Part shown: one piece after another, positions 18,120-26,785 of the stretch
How positions within the stretch are numbered: position 1 is the first letter of the stretch
Layout: each line of letters starts with the position of its first letter
Source of the DNA: Kangiella sp. TOML190
GTDB lineage: Bacteria; Pseudomonadota; Gammaproteobacteria; Enterobacterales; Kangiellaceae
Assembly: GCF_023706045.1 (NCBI RefSeq)
Contig: NZ_BQYL01000001.1
Coordinates: forward strand, 1,426,001-1,490,000
Reading direction: 5' to 3'
DNA length: 64,000 nt
Notes under the pieces: model-generated
The model's database searches: none
What the model was told of the DNA's origin: nothing
Seen by the model: only the letters and a program-made list of their open reading frames with translations
Translations under genes and position numbers: made by a program

Positions 18120-19081
18120 ACACCTTTATGACCTTACTTAAACGCGAATATTGGGAACATAAGACTGGTTTTCAGTGGGTGCCAATCGGTATCGCTGCAT
18201 TAGGACTTTTTGCAACCTTATTGGCGGTAGTATTTTTAACTAACGATACGGTAAAAATCAGCATTGGCACTCAAAATCCAACGGATTTAGTTGGTTTGTG
18301 GGAAGCTACCGCTTCTAGGGGTGATAAGTCGCTGGCTATGACCGCTTGGTATTATTCAAACGTATTGAATTTAGCGATAGTGATGGGCTTTGTCGGCTAT
18401 TTTTATTGCTTAGGCGCTTTGTATGACGATCGCAAGGATAAAAGCATCCTGTTTTGGAAATCGTTGCCGGTGTCGGATACCGAAACCGTTTTGTCGAAAG
18501 TGGTTAGTGTTTGTATTGTATTGCCGCTGATTATCTTTGTGATTTCGGTCTTGTCGAACCTTGGCATGATGTTGATTGGTTTATTATTCGCGGCGCTGTC
18601 AAATTGGGACATTGCGGGCATGGTGTTTTCGCCCGGTATCATTCTAAAAGCAAGTTGGTATCAACTGGTGGCGGGTGTGATGGCGGTATTATGGATTTTC
18701 CCCTTTATCGGTTATCTGTTGTTTGTGTCTAGCGCCACCAAGCGAGTGCCTTTCTTGGTCTCTTGGTTGCCGATTATCGTGATTGTGATTGTGGAAAGTA
18801 TTGTTTTTCGCTCTGGTCACTTTATTAGCTGGTTAGGCGGCCACTTCTCTGGTGTGGTGAAGGCTTACACAACCCCTTACTCGATTATGTCGCAAATTGA
18901 CGAAAAGGGTTTGTCGGAGCTCAAAGAAGTGACCAGTAAGATTGGCTGGGAATTTGATAGTGGTTGGGGCAGTTTTGCGAATCAGCTCACCGATATGGGC
19001 TTATGGTTTGGGTTGGTGATTGGTGCAGTATTTATTGTCGGCGCTATCTTTATTCGTCGCTATCGTGATGAAGCCTTGTAA
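18116..19081 (+). CDS. ABC-2 type transporter permease
   Basis: A 321-residue integral membrane protein with about six membrane segments and a large external stretch after the first one, the layout of ABC-2 permeases. The segment LYDDRKDKSILFWKSLPVSDTE, just after the second helix, is the typical coupling region of this class. It begins within the stop of the ATPase gene, so the pair is translationally coupled. A single permease probably acts as a homodimer with two ATPase subunits. The substrate is not evident. Confidence 0.9.
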   Translation: MNTFMTLLKREYWEHKTGFQWVPIGIAALGLFATLLAVVFLTNDTVKISIGTQNPTDLVGLWEATASRGDKSLAMTAWYYSNVLNLAIVMGFVGYFYCLGALYDDRKDKSILFWKSLPVSDTETVLSKVVSVCIVLPLIIFVISVLSNLGMMLIGLLFAALSNWDIAGMVFSPGIILKASWYQLVAGVMAVLWIFPFIGYLLFVSSATKRVPFLVSWLPIIVIVIVESIVFRSGHFISWLGGHFSGVVKAYTTPYSIMSQIDEKGLSELKEVTSKIGWEFDSGWGSFANQLTDMGLWFGLVIGAVFIVGAIFIRRYRDEAL

Positions 19082-19247
19082 ACGTGGCGTTATCAATAGG
19101 AAGCAGTAGCAAGTTTGGAAAAAATTTAGCAGCAACTAATCCAAAATGGTCATTGGTTGCATCTAATAGATAGAAAGTGGATTTAAACAGCTTTAATGAA
19201 TGTTTAAGACATGATTTGAAATGGTATTTAGGACAGAGGATAGGAAT

Positions 19248-19427
19248 ATGACATTAAATAGACAAAGCATTAAATGGTTGCCAAAGGTGAGTTTTTTGGT
19301 AGGAATGGTGTTATTAACGGCTTTGATTCTGGTCAAGGCAACCAGTGCCAGCCCTGAAATGGAAATGCTGAATTCGCTGGAGCGGATCAACAGCGTGCAG
19401 GTGTTTTTAAAGGACATTTTCTTTTAA
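19248..19427 (+). CDS. Small single-span membrane protein (59 residues)
   Basis: ATG at 19248 follows a good Shine-Dalgarno (GAGGATAGGAAT). The product has a basic N-terminus, one hydrophobic helix (FLVGMVLLTALILV, residues about 14-31) and a short tail with acidic residues. This topology would place the tail in the periplasm. It lies 167 bases after the ABC permease on the same strand and might be co-transcribed with it. No family is recognised; the call rests on the ribosome-binding site and the membrane helix. Confidence 0.5.
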   Translation: MTLNRQSIKWLPKVSFLVGMVLLTALILVKATSASPEMEMLNSLERINSVQVFLKDIFF

Positions 19428-19786
19428 AGTCATTGCATTACGACTTTGAAGGAACCATCACTTTGCTGGCCACATCAAGGCAGAGTAATTAAAAAAACGT
19501 CCTAAATCATTGAAAAAGCAAAAGGATTTGCTTTTCTTCAGCCCATGCAAGTAATGCCATTCAGGGCTGACAGCTTCAATCATCGAATAATCAATTCCAG
19601 CCTTTTCTTAGGCTATTCAGACTCCATTCAGCCGATAGCTCAAAAAATAGACACATATACGATAAACCCTTGCTAGGGCAGTGAAATTACTGCTAGTATG
19701 CGTTTAATCAAGTGGTATGATGTCTTGATAGAATCTGGCGCTTATATTAAAAAAAACACCAAATTCCTACACGGGGGAAGGAATTA
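19428..19786 (+). promoter_or_regulatory. Intergenic region with candidate promoter for the DUF1302 cluster
   Basis: No gene is seen here. A weak AT-rich hairpin (stem 19514-19522 and 19527-19535) lacks a U-tract. A possible sigma70 promoter has TTGCTA at 19670-19675 and TAGTAT at 19694-19699, spacer 18. A strong Shine-Dalgarno (GGGGGAAGGA) precedes the DUF1302 start. Confidence 0.35.
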
Positions 19787-21733
19787 ATGAAAATGAACGA
19801 TTTAAATCGAACCAAGTCTCCGCTTAAATCCATTTCGAAAGTTGCAGCTGGCGTGGCTCTTGCCTTGAGCGCTGCTTCGGCTTCAGCAGTGGAAATCGAG
19901 ACTGACAACTTTGATATTAGTTTTGATAGCACCTTTAGCGTAGGTGCTAGTTGGCGAGTTGAAGAACGCGACAAAGACTTAATTGGTAAAGCAAATCTTT
20001 TTCCCATTTTAAACAACGGCGCACCAATTGCGGCTGCCTATGCGAGTGGCCAAGTTCCTCGCGGCGCCTGGTCTAATAACTCCGATGATGGCAACTTGAA
20101 CTATGATGATGGTGATATGTTCTCCAATGTTTTTAAGGGAGTGCATGAGTTAGATGTTCGTCATAAAGATGGTGATTACGGTTTGTTTGTCCGTGCCTTA
20201 TGGTATTACGACCGCGAAATTATGGATGGCTCGACTCGCTTTAAAGATTTAGATGCTTACCCAGCTGGTGCATGGGCTGCAGGCGATGATACCGCTCGTA
20301 CCGAACAAGGTTACGATGCTGAGTTTTTAGACTTCTACGCTTGGGCGACTTGGGATGTGGGCGAAGCTTCGACTTTGCAGGTGCGCTTGGGTGAGCAAGT
20401 GGTGAGCTGGGGTGAGTCTACCTTTATTCAGCACAGCTTAAATGAAGCCAACGCCGTAAATTTGCGTACTTTGCGTAATCCGGGCGCTGAATTAAAAGAA
20501 GCGCTAATTCCCTCAGGTATGTTATGGGCTTCTTTAGATCTTACCGAAAGCATTGCCTTAGAAGCTTTTTATCAATACGAGTGGGAGCCGGTTAAGGTTG
20601 ATGAGCCGGGAACTTATTTCGCTACCCGTGATTTCTTAGGATTTACTGGTCAAGACGTACATTTAGGTTTTGGTCAACCGCCAGAAGGTACGCCGAATAC
20701 GGTTGCCTTTAGAGATCGCACGCGCAATGCTGATGATCAAGGCCAATACGGTTTGAAATTGGCTTATTTTACTGAGGGCGGAACGGAATTTGGTTTCTAC
20801 TACATGAACTATCATAACCGTCGTCCAATCATTTCAGCTTTGTCGGCTAATACGGCTGGGCAAGTCCGCGGTTTCTTGGAATATCCAGAAGATATCCAAA
20901 TGGGTGGTTTGAGCTTTAATACCGCTACTGACAGCGGCTGGTCGATTGCCGGTGAAGTCTCTTATCGTAAAGATGAGCCTTTGCAGGTTGATGATGCCGA
21001 ATTGTTGTTTGCTACCTTAGAGCCACTTGACGGCCTAACTGGCGCTCCTGGCCCTGTGATCCGTGGCACCAGCCAAGTAGCCAATATCACTACCTTTGGT
21101 ACTGAAATTTCTGGTTATCGTTTGTTGGATACGATTCAGGCGCAAGCCACCTTTACCAACTTATTGGGTTCGGTTTGGGGCTCTGATCAAACGGTTTTCT
21201 TGTTAGAAGTGGGCTTGAATAAAATTCAAGATATGCCGTCGGAAGATGAGCTGCGTTTTGAAGCGGAAGGGACTTTCCGTTCCGGCAGTAGCGCGCGAGT
21301 TTGGGATGCTAACGGCAACGGTATTGGCGAAGGTTTCTTTGTACCTTCGGGTAATACTGCCTCGCCTTGTGGCTTTACTAACCCAGGCAATGGTCAGCGG
21401 GTTTATACCGAGTGTGAGGGTATGGAAACTAACGGCTTTGCTGACGACTTCTCTTGGGGTTATCGAATTGCCATGCGCTGGAGTTATGAGAATGCTTTGG
21501 CGGGCGGTAATTTAGCACCGCGTATTGTGTTCCAACACGATGTATCGGGTAATACCCCTGCGCCAATTTCTAACTTCCTAGAAGATCGTAAAGCAATCTC
21601 TTTAGGACTGAGTTGGGATTATCAAAGCACTTGGAAACTCGACTTCGGGTATAACCGTTTCTTCGGTAACGAGAGTGCAAACTTAATTCATGACCGTGAC
21701 TATGTGTCGCTTGCGGTTAGTTATTCAATTTAA
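19787..21733 (+). CDS. DUF1302-family outer-membrane protein
   Basis: A 648-residue exported protein. The N-terminus has a basic stretch, a hydrophobic core (VAAGVALALSAASASA) and a probable cleavage site before VEIE. The rest is rich in alternating polar/aromatic strands, as expected for a large beta-barrel, with DUF1302 features (FDSTFSVGASWRVEERD near the start, QVRLGEQVVSWGES about 195-210). Such proteins almost always accompany DUF1329, a YCF48-like protein and an RND transporter, as here. The family is linked to handling of hydrophobic compounds (for example steroid or hydrocarbon metabolism loci); the precise substrate is unknown. The gene starts the cluster behind a strong ribosome-binding site. 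Confidence 0.85.
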   Translation: MKMNDLNRTKSPLKSISKVAAGVALALSAASASAVEIETDNFDISFDSTFSVGASWRVEERDKDLIGKANLFPILNNGAPIAAAYASGQVPRGAWSNNSDDGNLNYDDGDMFSNVFKGVHELDVRHKDGDYGLFVRALWYYDREIMDGSTRFKDLDAYPAGAWAAGDDTARTEQGYDAEFLDFYAWATWDVGEASTLQVRLGEQVVSWGESTFIQHSLNEANAVNLRTLRNPGAELKEALIPSGMLWASLDLTESIALEAFYQYEWEPVKVDEPGTYFATRDFLGFTGQDVHLGFGQPPEGTPNTVAFRDRTRNADDQGQYGLKLAYFTEGGTEFGFYYMNYHNRRPIISALSANTAGQVRGFLEYPEDIQMGGLSFNTATDSGWSIAGEVSYRKDEPLQVDDAELLFATLEPLDGLTGAPGPVIRGTSQVANITTFGTEISGYRLLDTIQAQATFTNLLGSVWGSDQTVFLLEVGLNKIQDMPSEDELRFEAEGTFRSGSSARVWDANGNGIGEGFFVPSGNTASPCGFTNPGNGQRVYTECEGMETNGFADDFSWGYRIAMRWSYENALAGGNLAPRIVFQHDVSGNTPAPISNFLEDRKAISLGLSWDYQSTWKLDFGYNRFFGNESANLIHDRDYVSLAVSYSI

Positions 21734-21753
21734 GAAAGGGCTAAGTAACAATT

Positions 21754-23130
21754 ATGGCTAGAATTATGAATAAATGGTTTTTGGCAACGGCAGTAACCTC
21801 AGCACTATTGAGTGTCACTGCAGAAGCTAAAGTTTCGGCTGAAAAAGCGGCACAGTTAGGTGGCGATACTTATACCCCAATGGGTTCGATTAAAGCTGGC
21901 AATGAAGACGGCTCGATCCCGGCATGGAATGGTGGTATCACCACGACTCCAGCGGGTTACACCCAAGGTGATCATCACCCGGATCCGTTTGCTGATGATA
22001 AAGTATTGTTCACCATTGATGCGCAAAATTATCAGCAATATGCGGACAATCTAACGCCAGGACAAATCGCTTTATTTAAAGCTTATCCTGATAGTTATAA
22101 GATGAATGTTTACCAGTCTCGTCGAACCGCTTCTTATCCACAGTATGTCTATGATGCGATCAAGCGCAATGCAGGTACTGCCGAGTTAGTTGATGGTGGT
22201 AACGGCATCAAAGGTGCTTCGATAGGTATTCCTTTCCCGTTCCCAGAAACAGGCGTTGAGCTGATTTGGAATCACTTAACCCGTTATCGTGGTATTGCGG
22301 TCGAGCGTGAAGCAGGACAAGCCACTCCGCAAGCAGACGGTAGCTATGTATTGATTAAACTGAAAGACGAGTTGGATCAAATTTATAACCGTCCTGATAT
22401 GACGCCAGAAAAGCTAGCCGAAGGCAATGTCTTGTTCTTATTCCGTCAATACGTGACTGCGCCTGCACGTTTAGCGGGCACTGCTTTGTTGGTTCATGAA
22501 ACCATGGATCAGATCAAAGAGCCGCGTAAAGCTTGGGTATATAACGCAGGTCGTCGTCGTGTTCAGCGCGCTCCTAACATCGCTTACGATGCGCCAGGTA
22601 CTGCTTCTGATGGCTTGAGAACTACAGATGATTTCGATATGTATAACGGTGCTCCAGATCGCTACAACTGGACCATCAAAGGTAAGAAAGAGTTATATAT
22701 CCCGTATAACACTTACAAGTTACATTCGGATAAAGTCGCTTATGATGACATTATCAAGCCAGGTGTGATCAACCAAGAGCTAGTGCGTTATGAAAAACAC
22801 CGAGTTTGGGAAGTGGAAGCGACTTTAAAAGAAGATACGCGTCACCAATATGCCAAAAGAGTTTTTTATATAGACGAAGATAGCTGGCAAATTTCAATTG
22901 AAGACATCTACAACGAAGCCGGTGACTTATGGCGCGTGGCGATGGCTCATGCAATTAACTACTATGATGTGCCAACCTTATGGTCAACCTTAGAAGCATA
23001 TTACGATTTGCCTTCTGGTCGCTATTTGGTGATTGGGCTTGATAACCAAGAAGAGATGTATAATTTCAAAGCTGACTTTAGAGGCAACCACTTTACGCCT
23101 TCAGCATTGCGTCGTTTAGGCCGTCGTTAA
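21754..23130 (+). CDS. DUF1329-family exported protein
   Basis: The 458-residue protein has a signal peptide (hydrophobic core FLATAVTSALLSVTAEA, cleavage near residue 25) and then the DUF1329 start (AAQLGGDTYTPMGSIKAGNEDGSIPAWNGG). These proteins have been compared with LolA/LolB-like lipid-binding folds, as I recall, which would suit a periplasmic carrier between the RND pump and the DUF1302 barrel. It is 20 bases after the DUF1302 gene and is followed by a strong terminator, so these two form one transcription unit. A second in-frame ATG four codons later is possible. The substrate is unknown. Confidence 0.85.
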   Translation: MARIMNKWFLATAVTSALLSVTAEAKVSAEKAAQLGGDTYTPMGSIKAGNEDGSIPAWNGGITTTPAGYTQGDHHPDPFADDKVLFTIDAQNYQQYADNLTPGQIALFKAYPDSYKMNVYQSRRTASYPQYVYDAIKRNAGTAELVDGGNGIKGASIGIPFPFPETGVELIWNHLTRYRGIAVEREAGQATPQADGSYVLIKLKDELDQIYNRPDMTPEKLAEGNVLFLFRQYVTAPARLAGTALLVHETMDQIKEPRKAWVYNAGRRRVQRAPNIAYDAPGTASDGLRTTDDFDMYNGAPDRYNWTIKGKKELYIPYNTYKLHSDKVAYDDIIKPGVINQELVRYEKHRVWEVEATLKEDTRHQYAKRVFYIDEDSWQISIEDIYNEAGDLWRVAMAHAINYYDVPTLWSTLEAYYDLPSGRYLVIGLDNQEEMYNFKADFRGNHFTPSALRRLGRR

Positions 23131-23146
23131 TCTTTTCCTTGCTCTA

Positions 23147-23174
23147 AAAAAGCGGTCGTTTTCGGCCGCTTTTT
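23147..23174 (+). terminator. Rho-independent terminator after DUF1329 gene
   Basis: A 12-base stem (AAAAAGCGGTCG against CGGCCGCTTTTT, one G-U pair) with a TTTT loop ends in a T run. It lies 17 bases after the stop and splits the four-gene cluster into two transcription units, or attenuates the second half. Confidence 0.85.
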
Positions 23175-23250
23175 AGTATTAGGGTAAAAAGTGTAGTAAA
23201 TTAATTCAGTAACACTAAAGAAATACCACAAGAAATAAGGTTATAACTTT

Positions 23251-24291
23251 ATGCAGCTACAAAAATTCACTTTTGCCGCCTTGAGCTTGCTACTGACTGG
23301 GTTGCTTTTCGCTAGCTCGCCAGCTCCGGCACAACCAAAAGAAGTTATCATTTCTAAAAAAGCTCAAGACTCGCTACTGCTCGATGCGGTGCAACTTGGT
23401 TCAGGACGAATTGTTACTCTGGGCGAGCGTGGCCATATTCTGATTTCCGATGATAATGGCGAGAGTTGGCAACAGGTGCCAACACCGACTCGAGATACCT
23501 TAACCGCGGTCGACTTTATCGACGATAAGAATGGCGTCGCGGTGGGCTTTGAGCAAAGTATTTTAGTCACACGCGATGGTGGCGAAAGCTGGCAATTAAA
23601 ACATCATCTAGAGAATGCTTTTGACCAACCTGCTTTTTTTGATGTGGAATATTTGGATCAGAATCGCGTCATCGCGATTGGTGCCTATGGGCTCTATTTT
23701 GAGTCTGAGGATGGGGCAGAAACTTGGCAAGCGCAGGAGTTTGAAAGCTTAGCGGATATTTATGGTGGCTTTAGCCACTTTTATGGTTTTACGCAGGTAG
23801 GGAATAGTGAGCAGTTATACCTTGCTGGCGAAAAGTACGTGGCCAGCGAGGATCAAGATGGCGTCGAAACCAGCACCGGTTTATTAGCCATGTCAGCAGA
23901 TGGTGGCAAAAGCTGGAAGAAGTTGAGTTCGCCTTATAACGGCTCCTTTTTTGGCATTGCGGTATCGGCCGATCAACAAGTTTTTGCCTACGGTTTAAAA
24001 GGTAATCTCTATCGCTCTTCCGATCAGGGTTTGAGCTGGAACAAACTCAACACCAATAGCGCTTCAGGCCTACACGATATAGTATTCGATGGGCAAAACG
24101 ACTGGTATTTAGTGGGAACCAGCGGCACTTTAATCGAGGGTAAAACCCTTGTCATCAATAAACGTTCTGATTTAAAAGGGCGCGCAGCAATTTTGCTATT
24201 GGATGATGGTCAACTACTGATCGTCGGTGAAGGCGGAGTTGAAAAACGCTCATCCCAACTCGAATCAAAAGCAGCCGCAGAGACGGAATAA
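23251..24291 (+). CDS. YCF48/BNR-like beta-propeller protein, exported
   Basis: A 346-residue protein with a signal peptide (FAALSLLLTGLLFASSPAPA) and at least five Asp-box repeats of pattern S/T-x-D-x-G-x-x-W (for example SDDNGESW, TRDGGESW, SEDGAETW, SADGGKSW, SSDQGLSW). These form the blades of a YCF48/sialidase-like propeller; no catalytic sialidase residues are evident. YCF48 is a photosystem assembly factor, but non-photosynthetic bacteria carry this version next to DUF1302/DUF1329/RND genes, where it may assist assembly or bind the cargo. The RND gene follows after 16 bases, so the two are co-transcribed. Confidence 0.85.
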   Translation: MQLQKFTFAALSLLLTGLLFASSPAPAQPKEVIISKKAQDSLLLDAVQLGSGRIVTLGERGHILISDDNGESWQQVPTPTRDTLTAVDFIDDKNGVAVGFEQSILVTRDGGESWQLKHHLENAFDQPAFFDVEYLDQNRVIAIGAYGLYFESEDGAETWQAQEFESLADIYGGFSHFYGFTQVGNSEQLYLAGEKYVASEDQDGVETSTGLLAMSADGGKSWKKLSSPYNGSFFGIAVSADQQVFAYGLKGNLYRSSDQGLSWNKLNTNSASGLHDIVFDGQNDWYLVGTSGTLIEGKTLVINKRSDLKGRAAILLLDDGQLLIVGEGGVEKRSSQLESKAAAETE

Positions 24292-24307
24292 GGGAGGGTC
24301 AACAATA

Positions 24308-26647
24308 ATGAAAACGAGCAAATTAGAATCCATAGTCAGAACCCTATTCAAACAACGTATTCCTTTAATCGCACTGTTTGTAGTAATTACCGCGGCGATG
24401 CTGTACTTTGCTTCGCAACTTAAAGTCGATGCCAGTTTCGAAAAAAATATCCCGCTCAAGCATGAATATATGCAAACTTATATCCAATATCAGGAAGAGT
24501 TTGGCGGCGCTAATCGAGTGTTGCTGGCGCTTAAGGATAAAAGTGGTGATATTTTTAATGCAGACTTTTTTGCTGCGCTGAATGATGCGACCAAGCAGGT
24601 TTCGGCCATTCCAGCAGTCAGTCAACCGCAGGTACAATCGCTGTTTACGCCTAATACTCGCTATATAGAAGCCAGTGAGTTGGGGCTCGAAGGTGGCCCG
24701 GTTGTACACGCCCGCTTTGATGGCTCGGCAAAAGAGCTAGCCAAAGTTAAAGAAAACATTTTAAAAGCCGGTATCGTTGGTCGTTTGGTTGCCAATGATT
24801 TTTCTGCGGCTATGGTGACTGGCCAATTATTATCGGAATTTAATACCACCAATGCGCAAGGTGAAACTGAAAAAGTTAAAGCTGATTTTGTAAAAGTAGC
24901 GCACCAACTAGAAAAAATCCGCAGCGATATCGAAGCCCAATATCCTAATACCGAACTGCACATTATTGGCTTTTCTAAAATGATTGGTGATGTCAGCGAT
25001 GGTGCTCAAGGAGTCTTAATGTTCTTCTTGGTGGCGCTGGCGATTACCGCGGTGTTAGTTTTTTGGTATTCGCGTTCGATAAAACTGACCATTTTGCCAT
25101 TGCTGACTTCGATCATTGCGGTCATTTGGCAGCTGGGTTTGTTGACCGCGCTCGGCTATGGCATTGATCCTATGTCGATTTTAGTCCCCTTTCTGATTTT
25201 TGCGATTGGGGTGAGTCATGGAGTGCAGATGATTAACGGGGTGTCGCAAAATGTGGCAGCGGGTAAGTCTGCTTATGACGCGGCAGTCATCGCTTGTGCC
25301 AGTTTACTGGTACCCGGAGGGATAGCTCTGCTCAGTGATACCGTAGGCTTTTTGACCTTACAGCTTATCGAGATCGACATTATTCGAGAATTGGCAGTCA
25401 CCGCCAGTATTGGTGTGGCAGTTTTGATCCTAACCAACTTGATTTTGTTGCCGCTGCTTTTGTCTTATTGCACTTTCGACGATGGCTTTATCAAAGCAAC
25501 TCATCAGCGCGAAATTCAGCGTGAGAAATGGTGGACAGCTTTATCAGGTTTTGCCAAAAAGCCGCTGGCCTTGGTCGTGGTTTTAGTTGCGGTGTTATTG
25601 GGAATGTTTGGCTATTGGCAGTCACAGTATATGAAGATTGGTGATTTACATGCGGGTGCGCCAGCTTTGCGCCAAGATTCTGTCTATAACCAAGATACCA
25701 AATACATTACCGAAAACTTTTCCATTGGAACCGATGTCATTTCGATTTTAGCCGAAGTACCGAAAGACGGTTGTACCATGTACAGCGTCATGAATACTAT
25801 TGATGACTTCCAGTGGCAACTGGCGAATGTTGACGGCGTTCAATCCACCATCAGCCTGCCGCAAGTTTCGAAAATTGTGAACGGGATGTTGTCTGAAAAT
25901 AACTTAAAGTGGAAAATCCTGACCAATGATGAATCGATTTTACCGGAGACTATTGGTCGAATTGAAACCAGCAGTGGCTTGTTAAATTCTGATTGTAGCG
26001 TGATGCCGGTGCTGGTTTTCCTGAATGACCATAAAGCAGAAACCATTGAGCGGGTGGTGGCTTCGACTAAAGATTTCATTGCTAATAATGATAATGAACA
26101 AGTAAGCTTTCGTTTAGCCACAGGTCCGGTTGGCGTTATGGCGGCCACCAACGAGGCGGTTTCTGCGGCGCAGCTACCAATGTTATTGTGGGTTTATGCA
26201 GCAGTAACGATTCTGTGTTTGATAAGCTTCCGTTCGGTGCGCGGTACTATTTGCGTGATTTTACCGCTGATTGTGGTTTCCTATTTAGCGCAAGCTTTAA
26301 TGACTTGGCTGGAAATTGGGCTCACCGTCGCCACCTTGCCTGTGATTGCATTAGGGGTGGGGATTGGTGTTGATTATGGGATTTATATTTTCTCGCGTAT
26401 GGTCAAGTTTATTCGGGCGGGTGATTCAGTAGCCGATGCTTATTTTAAAACCTTAAAGCTTACCGGTAACGCGGTGATCTTTACTGGTTTGACCTTAGCT
26501 ATCGGCGTTAGCACTTGGATTTTCTCGGCGCTACAATTTCAAGCTGATATGGGGATTATGCTGACCTTTATGTTCTTAGTGAATATGCTTGGCGCCATTA
26601 TTCTGTTGCCAGCGTTAGCAGCAGTTCTTTATCGCAAGAAAAAATAA
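24308..26647 (+). CDS. RND/MMPL-superfamily transporter
   Basis: A 779-residue inner-membrane protein with the RND plan: one N-terminal helix (about 19-38), a periplasmic loop of about 200 residues, a six-helix bundle, a second periplasmic loop and a final bundle. Motif GVGIGVDYGIYIFSRM in the second half is the proton-relay segment of the MMPL/HpnN branch, whose members move lipids and hydrophobic molecules. The frame is open from 24227, but ATG at 24308 follows a GGGAGG Shine-Dalgarno and removes overlap with the upstream gene. With DUF1302, DUF1329 and the propeller protein it probably forms a trans-envelope route for one hydrophobic compound. Confidence 0.9.
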   Translation: MKTSKLESIVRTLFKQRIPLIALFVVITAAMLYFASQLKVDASFEKNIPLKHEYMQTYIQYQEEFGGANRVLLALKDKSGDIFNADFFAALNDATKQVSAIPAVSQPQVQSLFTPNTRYIEASELGLEGGPVVHARFDGSAKELAKVKENILKAGIVGRLVANDFSAAMVTGQLLSEFNTTNAQGETEKVKADFVKVAHQLEKIRSDIEAQYPNTELHIIGFSKMIGDVSDGAQGVLMFFLVALAITAVLVFWYSRSIKLTILPLLTSIIAVIWQLGLLTALGYGIDPMSILVPFLIFAIGVSHGVQMINGVSQNVAAGKSAYDAAVIACASLLVPGGIALLSDTVGFLTLQLIEIDIIRELAVTASIGVAVLILTNLILLPLLLSYCTFDDGFIKATHQREIQREKWWTALSGFAKKPLALVVVLVAVLLGMFGYWQSQYMKIGDLHAGAPALRQDSVYNQDTKYITENFSIGTDVISILAEVPKDGCTMYSVMNTIDDFQWQLANVDGVQSTISLPQVSKIVNGMLSENNLKWKILTNDESILPETIGRIETSSGLLNSDCSVMPVLVFLNDHKAETIERVVASTKDFIANNDNEQVSFRLATGPVGVMAATNEAVSAAQLPMLLWVYAAVTILCLISFRSVRGTICVILPLIVVSYLAQALMTWLEIGLTVATLPVIALGVGIGVDYGIYIFSRMVKFIRAGDSVADAYFKTLKLTGNAVIFTGLTLAIGVSTWIFSALQFQADMGIMLTFMFLVNMLGAIILLPALAAVLYRKKK

Positions 26648-26674
26648 CCATAGCAATAAGCTTATTGTTCAAAG

Positions 26675-26709
26675 ATGGCACTGAATTAACAAAATTCAGT
26701 GCCATTTTT
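26675..26709 (+). terminator. Rho-independent terminator after RND gene
   Basis: A perfect 13-base stem (ATGGCACTGAATT against its complement) with loop AACAA is followed by TTTT. It cleanly separates the envelope cluster from the glutamate dehydrogenase gene. Confidence 0.92.
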
Positions 26710-26785
26710 GTTTTAAATGTCCTAAAATTGGAAAATCTAATGCCGTACGATAGGCTTTGTATAGTCGGGAATATAGGATACCAAG

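Noticed and set aside
19514-19535. Terminator in the gap before the DUF1302 gene
   Set aside because: The nine-pair stem is almost all A-T and has no T run after it.
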